From Phil1 sp964612925 (GTDB lineage: Bacteria; Bacillota; Clostridia; Christensenellales; CAG-138), in assembly GCA_964612925.1 (NCBI GenBank), contig CAZTFU010000019.1, positions 1 to 33,967 of the forward strand: a stretch of DNA of 33,967 nt, in the 5' to 3' direction. Both the position numbers and the translations under genes were made by a program. Positions 30,835-33,967 of this stretch are shown here, piece by piece (position 1 is the first letter of the stretch; each line of letters opens with the position of its first letter). The notes under the pieces are model-generated. The model was not told the origin of the DNA and ran no database searches. It saw only the letters and a list, made by a program, of their open reading frames with translations.

Positions 30835-31659
30835 ATGAAAAAGAGTAAAATACACAAGTATACATTGTTTTTATGTATACCGCTTGCGTGGCTCATGGCG
30901 GGGTGCGGCATAATTTCGCCTTATGAGCCCGTTGAAACGGTTGAGATACCGCGTGTTCAATCCACCGCAACACCCACCGTAATGCCGAGTGAGGTGCCAA
31001 CGCCCTCTCCCACGCCAACGCTCGAGCCGACCCCCACGCCCACACCAATTCCCACGCCCGAGCCTACTGCATATCAAAGCGAAGAGTATCCTCTTGCACC
31101 AAAAAGCCTGAGAACAAAGGAAGGCGGCCGCTATGCGGAGGAGGAAAAGCTGAATGACGACCCAACGCTTTTCAAGGCTGTGGTAGATATCACAAATCAG
31201 GTGGTATTTGTGTATACGGCAGACGAAAACGGCGAATACACCGTGCTTGTGCGCGAAATGATATGCTCAAGCGGCATAGAGGAAACAAGCCGCAGCCCGC
31301 GCGGCACATTCCAAATGGGTGATGATTACAAGCGTTTTGCCTATTTTGTGAACTTTGGCTGTTATGCCCAATACTGGAGCCAGATTCGCGGCAGCATATA
31401 TTTCCACTCCGTGCCGTATTCCGAGCGTGACGACCGTTACCTTATGGAAGAGGAGTTTTGGAAGCTGGGAGAAGGAGCTTCCCACGGGTGCATACGGCTG
31501 TTGCCCGATGATGCGCAGTGGGTATATCTCTACCTTTGCCCGGGCACGACCGTTACAATAACGGATGAATACGAGCGTGATGAGGAGTTGCGCGCACGTC
31601 TTTTGCCAAAGGAAACGCCCACGCCCGATTGCTACATGATTCAGGGTAAAGAGCAATAA
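30835..31659 (+). CDS. L,D-transpeptidase (YkuD) lipoprotein
   Basis: A 274-residue cell-envelope protein. A lipoprotein signal MKKSKIHKYTLFLCIPL ends in the lipobox LMAGC (C24). A Pro/Thr linker (about 40-80) with PTPTPTP-type repeats spans the outer space. The YkuD domain (about 100-250) ends with SHGCIRL (S216, H217, C219 nucleophile). The enzyme should make 3-3 cross-links in peptidoglycan or attach proteins to it. An ATG at 30811 is possible, but the signal peptide fits 30835. It is followed 21 bases later by a flavoprotein gene. Confidence 0.9.
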   Translation: MKKSKIHKYTLFLCIPLAWLMAGCGIISPYEPVETVEIPRVQSTATPTVMPSEVPTPSPTPTLEPTPTPTPIPTPEPTAYQSEEYPLAPKSLRTKEGGRYAEEEKLNDDPTLFKAVVDITNQVVFVYTADENGEYTVLVREMICSSGIEETSRSPRGTFQMGDDYKRFAYFVNFGCYAQYWSQIRGSIYFHSVPYSERDDRYLMEEEFWKLGEGASHGCIRLLPDDAQWVYLYLCPGTTVTITDEYERDEELRARLLPKETPTPDCYMIQGKEQ

Positions 31660-31680
31660 TTTTTAAGGAGGATAAATGCT

Positions 31681-32316
31681 ATGAAAGTACTGCTTATCAA
31701 CGGTAGCCCGCGCCCGCACGGGTGCACGTTCACCGCGCTGAGCGAAGTTGAAAAGACGCTAAACGAGGCGGGAATCGAGACGGAGATATTCCACATCGGC
31801 GCAAAGGCCGTGCAGGGTTGCACGGATTGCGAGGCCTGTTTTAATCTAAAGCCGCGCAAGTGCGTATTTGATGCGGAGGGTGAGGTTGTCACCGTTGCAA
31901 GAGAGAAGGTCAATGCAGCGGACGGCATAATAGTCGGCAGTCCCGTATATTTTGCGGGGCCGAACGGCAGCCTTATCAATTTCCTTGACAGGCTGTTCTA
32001 TAACGGCACCGTAAGCTGTGCAAACAAACCTGCGGCGGCCGTTGTATCCGCGCGCAGGGCGGGAACCACGGCAACGCTTGACGTGCTGAACAAGTATTTT
32101 ATAATTCGCGGCATGCCCATAGTGCCAAGCCAATACTGGTGCATGGTACACGGCAACACCCCCGAGGAGGTCATGCAGGACGGTGAGGGGCTGCAAATAA
32201 TGCGCACACTCGGCCGCAACATGGCATGGCTTCTCAAGTGCATCGAGGCGGGCAAGGCTGCCGGCATAGAGCCTCCCGCGCGCGAAGCACGAATAAGCAC
32301 CAACTTTATAAGATAA
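31681..32316 (+). CDS. Flavodoxin-fold reductase with iron-sulfur-type Cys motif
   Basis: A 211-residue flavoprotein of the NADPH-dependent FMN reductase/iron-sulfur flavoprotein group. MKVLLINGSPRPHGCT is the FMN phosphate loop and IIVGSPVYFAGPNG the second flavin segment. Cysteines C47, C50, C53 and C61 form a compact CxxCxxCx7C motif, as in iron-sulfur flavoproteins that carry a [4Fe-4S] cluster. It may handle oxygen or peroxide stress or accept ferredoxin electrons. AAGGAGG precedes the start. The final 15 residues are polar. Confidence 0.85.
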   Translation: MKVLLINGSPRPHGCTFTALSEVEKTLNEAGIETEIFHIGAKAVQGCTDCEACFNLKPRKCVFDAEGEVVTVAREKVNAADGIIVGSPVYFAGPNGSLINFLDRLFYNGTVSCANKPAAAVVSARRAGTTATLDVLNKYFIIRGMPIVPSQYWCMVHGNTPEEVMQDGEGLQIMRTLGRNMAWLLKCIEAGKAAGIEPPAREARISTNFIR

Positions 32317-32327
32317 AACATCTTACC

Positions 32328-32348
32328 GCGAGGGAATCCGTCCCTCGC
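32328..32348. repeat. Short perfect hairpin after the flavoprotein gene
   Basis: GCGAGGGA (32328-32335) pairs with TCCCTCGC (32341-32348) with a five-base loop. No T-tract follows, so it is not a standard terminator. Confidence 0.6.
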
Positions 32349-32358
32349 AACGCATAGC

Positions 32359-32402
32359 CTCAGCCCTCTCCCTATGGGATGCCCTTTAGTGTATGCCCTG
32401 CG
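32359..32402 (-). repeat. Dispersed intergenic repeat, copy D
   Basis: Read on the minus strand it has GGGCATACACTAAAGGGCAT, then CCCATAGGG and GAGAGGG, a diverged copy of the core at 14254-14290. It is followed by GAGCAGACTGAG (32417-32428), which also occurs at the very start of the window (1-12), near copy A. Confidence 0.65.
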
Positions 32403-32425
32403 CTGAGGTGTCTGCGGAGCAGACT

Positions 32426-32468
32426 GAGGGATTGTAAAAGTCGTACTGTACAGTCTCGACAATCCCTC
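32426..32468. repeat. Inverted repeat
   Basis: GAGGGATTGT (32426-32435) faces ACAATCCCTC (32459-32468), perfect over ten bases. A further small palindrome CAAAATC/GATTTTG lies at about 32472-32488. Part of the repeat-filled stretch 32317-32687, which has no credible gene. Confidence 0.6.
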
Positions 32469-32491
32469 CGTCAAAATCAGAGATTTTGCCA

Positions 32492-32519
32492 CCTCCCTTT
32501 ACACAAGGGAGGCTTTTTT
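32492..32519 (+). terminator. Terminator (plus strand) within the repeat region
   Basis: CCTCCCTT (32492-32499) pairs with AAGGGAGG (32505-32512), followed by C and TTTTTT. It can stop transcripts from the L,D-transpeptidase and flavoprotein genes. Its tail is the module shared with 14305-14324. Confidence 0.82.
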
Positions 32520-32555
32520 GTTCTGTACAAGGGAGGTACTGCCATTGGCTCTCCG
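32512..32555 (+). repeat. Dispersed repeat module (terminator-tail type), second copy
   Basis: The first 20 bases are identical to the reverse complement of 14305-14324; similarity continues to GGCTC with a few changes. It is the tail of the terminator at 32492-32519. Confidence 0.75.
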
Positions 32556-32563
32556 TAAAACCA

Positions 32564-32634
32564 TCGTCCAATCGTCCAATCGTCCAAAATGTAGATATTT
32601 AGGCATTTTTTCAGGGTCGATGTCAGGGTCGATA
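32564..32634. repeat. Short tandem repeats
   Basis: TCGTCCAA occurs three times in perfect tandem (32564-32587). A little further, TCAGGGTCGATG and TCAGGGTCGATA are adjacent 12-base repeats (32611-32634). No coding sense; likely slippage-prone sequence. Confidence 0.7.
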
Positions 32635-32687
32635 AATTTATCGTCCCTGTTGCGTCCACTCAAGGCACTCAAGTGCGGGATTGTATG

Positions 32688-33374
32688 CTACTCAAAATAG
32701 CGTCTCAGCTTGAATGAATCGGTAAAGCTAAAGCGGTGCTCGAGTGCGCGCGATATCATGCCGATGAGGGAGCCGTTTACAAGGGCGCATATCACCGTGC
32801 CCCACTTAACGCCCTCAAAGCGGCCAAGGCCGAAGAACGCGAAGGACATACACACGGCCACAAGGCAGCTCACGCAGTCATACACCGTCTTGACGCGGTT
32901 TATATCCTTACGGTATTTCGCGGCAATCTCCTTCACAAACAGCTCATACACCTCGGGTGCAATATATGTGTGAAACAGCAGCGAAACGCCCACCGCGCAG
33001 CAGATAACGCCTGCGGCAAAGCAGCTTGCCCTTGCCACGGTGCCGCTCACATTAAAAAGAGCCACCACCGCCATTGCACCGTCAAGCAGCAGTCCGTACA
33101 GCACCGCCGTTACAAACGAAAACAGATAGTACAGTCTGAAGCGGCCAAGCACGGCTGTCATCACCAGTAAAAGCACGGCCTGAAGCGTGTATTCCGCCAT
33201 GCCGAATGTGAAAAAAGGCAGTACGGTGCTCAACTTCAAATATAAAAGATAGGCGGGAGCGACTATCATGGATACGCCGAAGTCACTCGCCTCCATAAGT
33301 GCCGCGCTGAAGGCCAATATGCTAAGGCCGAGTGCGTACGCAAGCTCCGTGGAGAACCTCTTTTTATCCTGCAT
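32688..33374 (-). CDS. YczE/YitT-like integral membrane protein
   Basis: A 228-residue membrane protein with about five to six helices, beginning MQDKKRFSTELAYALGLSIL and containing ALMEASDFGVSMIVAPAYLL, the type of opening seen in YczE-like (DUF6198) proteins. The function of the family is unknown. AAAGGAG precedes the start at 33374. A TATAAT-like hexamer lies just upstream on the minus strand but its -35 is unclear. Confidence 0.78.
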   Translation of the reverse strand: MQDKKRFSTELAYALGLSILAFSAALMEASDFGVSMIVAPAYLLYLKLSTVLPFFTFGMAEYTLQAVLLLVMTAVLGRFRLYYLFSFVTAVLYGLLLDGAMAVVALFNVSGTVARASCFAAGVICCAVGVSLLFHTYIAPEVYELFVKEIAAKYRKDINRVKTVYDCVSCLVAVCMSFAFFGLGRFEGVKWGTVICALVNGSLIGMISRALEHRFSFTDSFKLRRYFE

Positions 33375-33469
33375 AAAAAATGCTCCTTTCTCCGTATTAT
33401 AAAACGACCACGCAGCACAAGGCGCAAGCGACTGAGCCCGAGCTCAGGCGGCAAAAGCAGACAACGCCG

Positions 33470-33754
33470 TAAGGCCCTCTGAAATAAGAAACATACGCCT
33501 AAAAAGGCACTGTTTGGCCAATCACTTCGTTACTCGGGTCTCGTCATACGGTCCTGTATGGCTTCGCCCTCGTGCCTTGTGCTTAGCACAAACATTGCTC
33601 TTTTTAGGTGCTAAGCAGTTTTGAGGTAGATATTTTGTGCCATGACGAAGAAAAAGCGCAGTAAGATACCGGGGCGTATCTTCGAGCATTTTTCTAAAGT
33701 CAGGGTGCAAAATAGCACCTCAAAACCGTGTGTTTCTTATTTCAGAGGGCCTTA
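33470..33754. mobile_element. MITE-like element with 24-bp perfect terminal inverted repeats
   Basis: TAAGGCCCTCTGAAATAAGA plus AACA (33470-33493) is the exact reverse complement of 33731-33754. The ends carry TA dinucleotides, as expected for insertion at TA by an IS630/Tc1-mariner type transposase. Total 285 bases, with no transposase gene. Inside, smaller inverted repeats such as GGTGC...GCACC-type pairs and a palindrome TGTGCTTAGCACA occur. A 62-residue minus-strand frame (33522-33710) is not convincing as a gene. Its interior is AT/GC-mixed and unrelated to neighbouring genes. Confidence 0.72.
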
Positions 33755-33857
33755 AAACCACGTTTTATTTTGTAATAAAAGTATAGCACAGCGCGCACGC
33801 ACGCGCAAGCGGGCAGAGCCGCCGCGAAAAAAGAGCGGCAAAATTTATTTATAAATG

Positions 33858-33886
33858 TTGACAACGCACAAACTTTGCGTTACAAT
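33858..33886 (+). promoter_or_regulatory. Promoter for tRNA-Arg
   Basis: Perfect TTGACA (33858-33863), a 17-base spacer and TACAAT (33881-33886), 28 bases before the tRNA. Confidence 0.8.
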
Positions 33887-33914
33887 ACATAAGCACGTTC
33901 GATGAACGAGCAAT

Positions 33915-33967
33915 GCGCCCATAGCTCAGCGGATAGAGTGCCCGGCTACGAACCGGTAGGTCGCAGG
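33915..33967 (+). tRNA. tRNA-Arg (anticodon ACG), cut by the window end
   Basis: Acceptor 5' strand GCGCCCA, TA, D-stem GCTC with loop AGCGGATA and GAGT, an anticodon arm with loop CTACGAA (anticodon ACG), and the start of the variable region AGGTCG. The T-arm and 3' acceptor lie beyond the window. Confidence 0.92.

Noticed and set aside
32564..32634. Short repeats as a CRISPR or origin iteron array
   Set aside because: Units of 8 and 12 bases without unique spacers and without replication genes.
33522..33710. A 62-residue minus-strand frame inside the MITE-like element
   Set aside because: No ribosome site and overlap with internal inverted repeats; kept only as a note.

Overview
The window reads as chromosomal DNA of an anaerobic, amino-acid-fermenting member of the Bacillota (class Clostridia). 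The basis is the complete lysine-to-butyryl-CoA operon, Shine-Dalgarno sites near AAGGAGG before most genes, sigma-A-type promoters, ECF-type vitamin transport, riboswitch-with-terminator control, a decarboxylase sodium-pump subunit and a pyrophosphate-driven ion pump. I cannot name a genus. No phage, plasmid or defence locus was found.

Layout. (1) 1-150: inverted and dispersed repeats, no gene. (2) 151-3908, minus: a cobalamin riboswitch with a terminator, then an ECF transporter (T component, fused double ATPase, S component). (3) 3943-5482, minus: a yybP-ykoY (manganese) type riboswitch with an overlapping terminator, then the beta subunit of a Na+-translocating decarboxylase and a 52-residue gamma-like protein. 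(4) 5508-8533, plus: a DUF554 membrane protein and three tandem zinc-ribbon membrane proteins. (5) 8769-14129, minus: an apparent five-gene muropeptide-recycling operon (DUF975 membrane protein, serine hydrolase, murQ, nagZ, murK-like kinase). (6) 14450-16584, minus: membrane pyrophosphatase. (7) 16634-17430, plus: a PAP2-family membrane phosphatase. (8) 17463-28915, plus: a lysine riboswitch and the operon kal-kce-kdd-kamA-kamD-kamE-crt-hbd-bcd-etfB-etfA. (9) 29074-30803, minus: ATP-type PEP carboxykinase. (10) 30798-32316, plus: L,D-transpeptidase lipoprotein and an iron-sulfur-type flavoprotein. (11) 32317-33967: repeats, a YczE-like membrane protein (minus), a 285-bp MITE-like element and the start of tRNA-Arg(ACG).

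How it fits together. The operon encodes lysine fermentation: KamA makes beta-lysine, KamDE (adenosylcobalamin- and PLP-dependent) makes 3,5-diaminohexanoate, Kdd oxidises and deaminates it, Kce cleaves the product with acetyl-CoA to 3-aminobutyryl-CoA and acetoacetate, Kal removes ammonia to give crotonyl-CoA, and Bcd-EtfAB reduces this to butyryl-CoA. Crt and Hbd would serve the acetoacetyl-CoA arm. The leader looks like a lysine-activated switch, because the 3' strand of the aptamer's closing helix is also the 5' arm of the terminator. The B12-riboswitch ECF transporter, 14 kb away, could supply the cobalamin that KamDE needs. Two ion pumps suggest an energy budget built on Na+ or H+ gradients.

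The most interesting signals are three metabolite or ion riboswitches in 14 kb, in particular the ON-type lysine switch on a catabolic operon and the manganese-type switch on a sodium-pump subunit, together with a family of mosaic intergenic repeats and a perfect-TIR MITE-like element.
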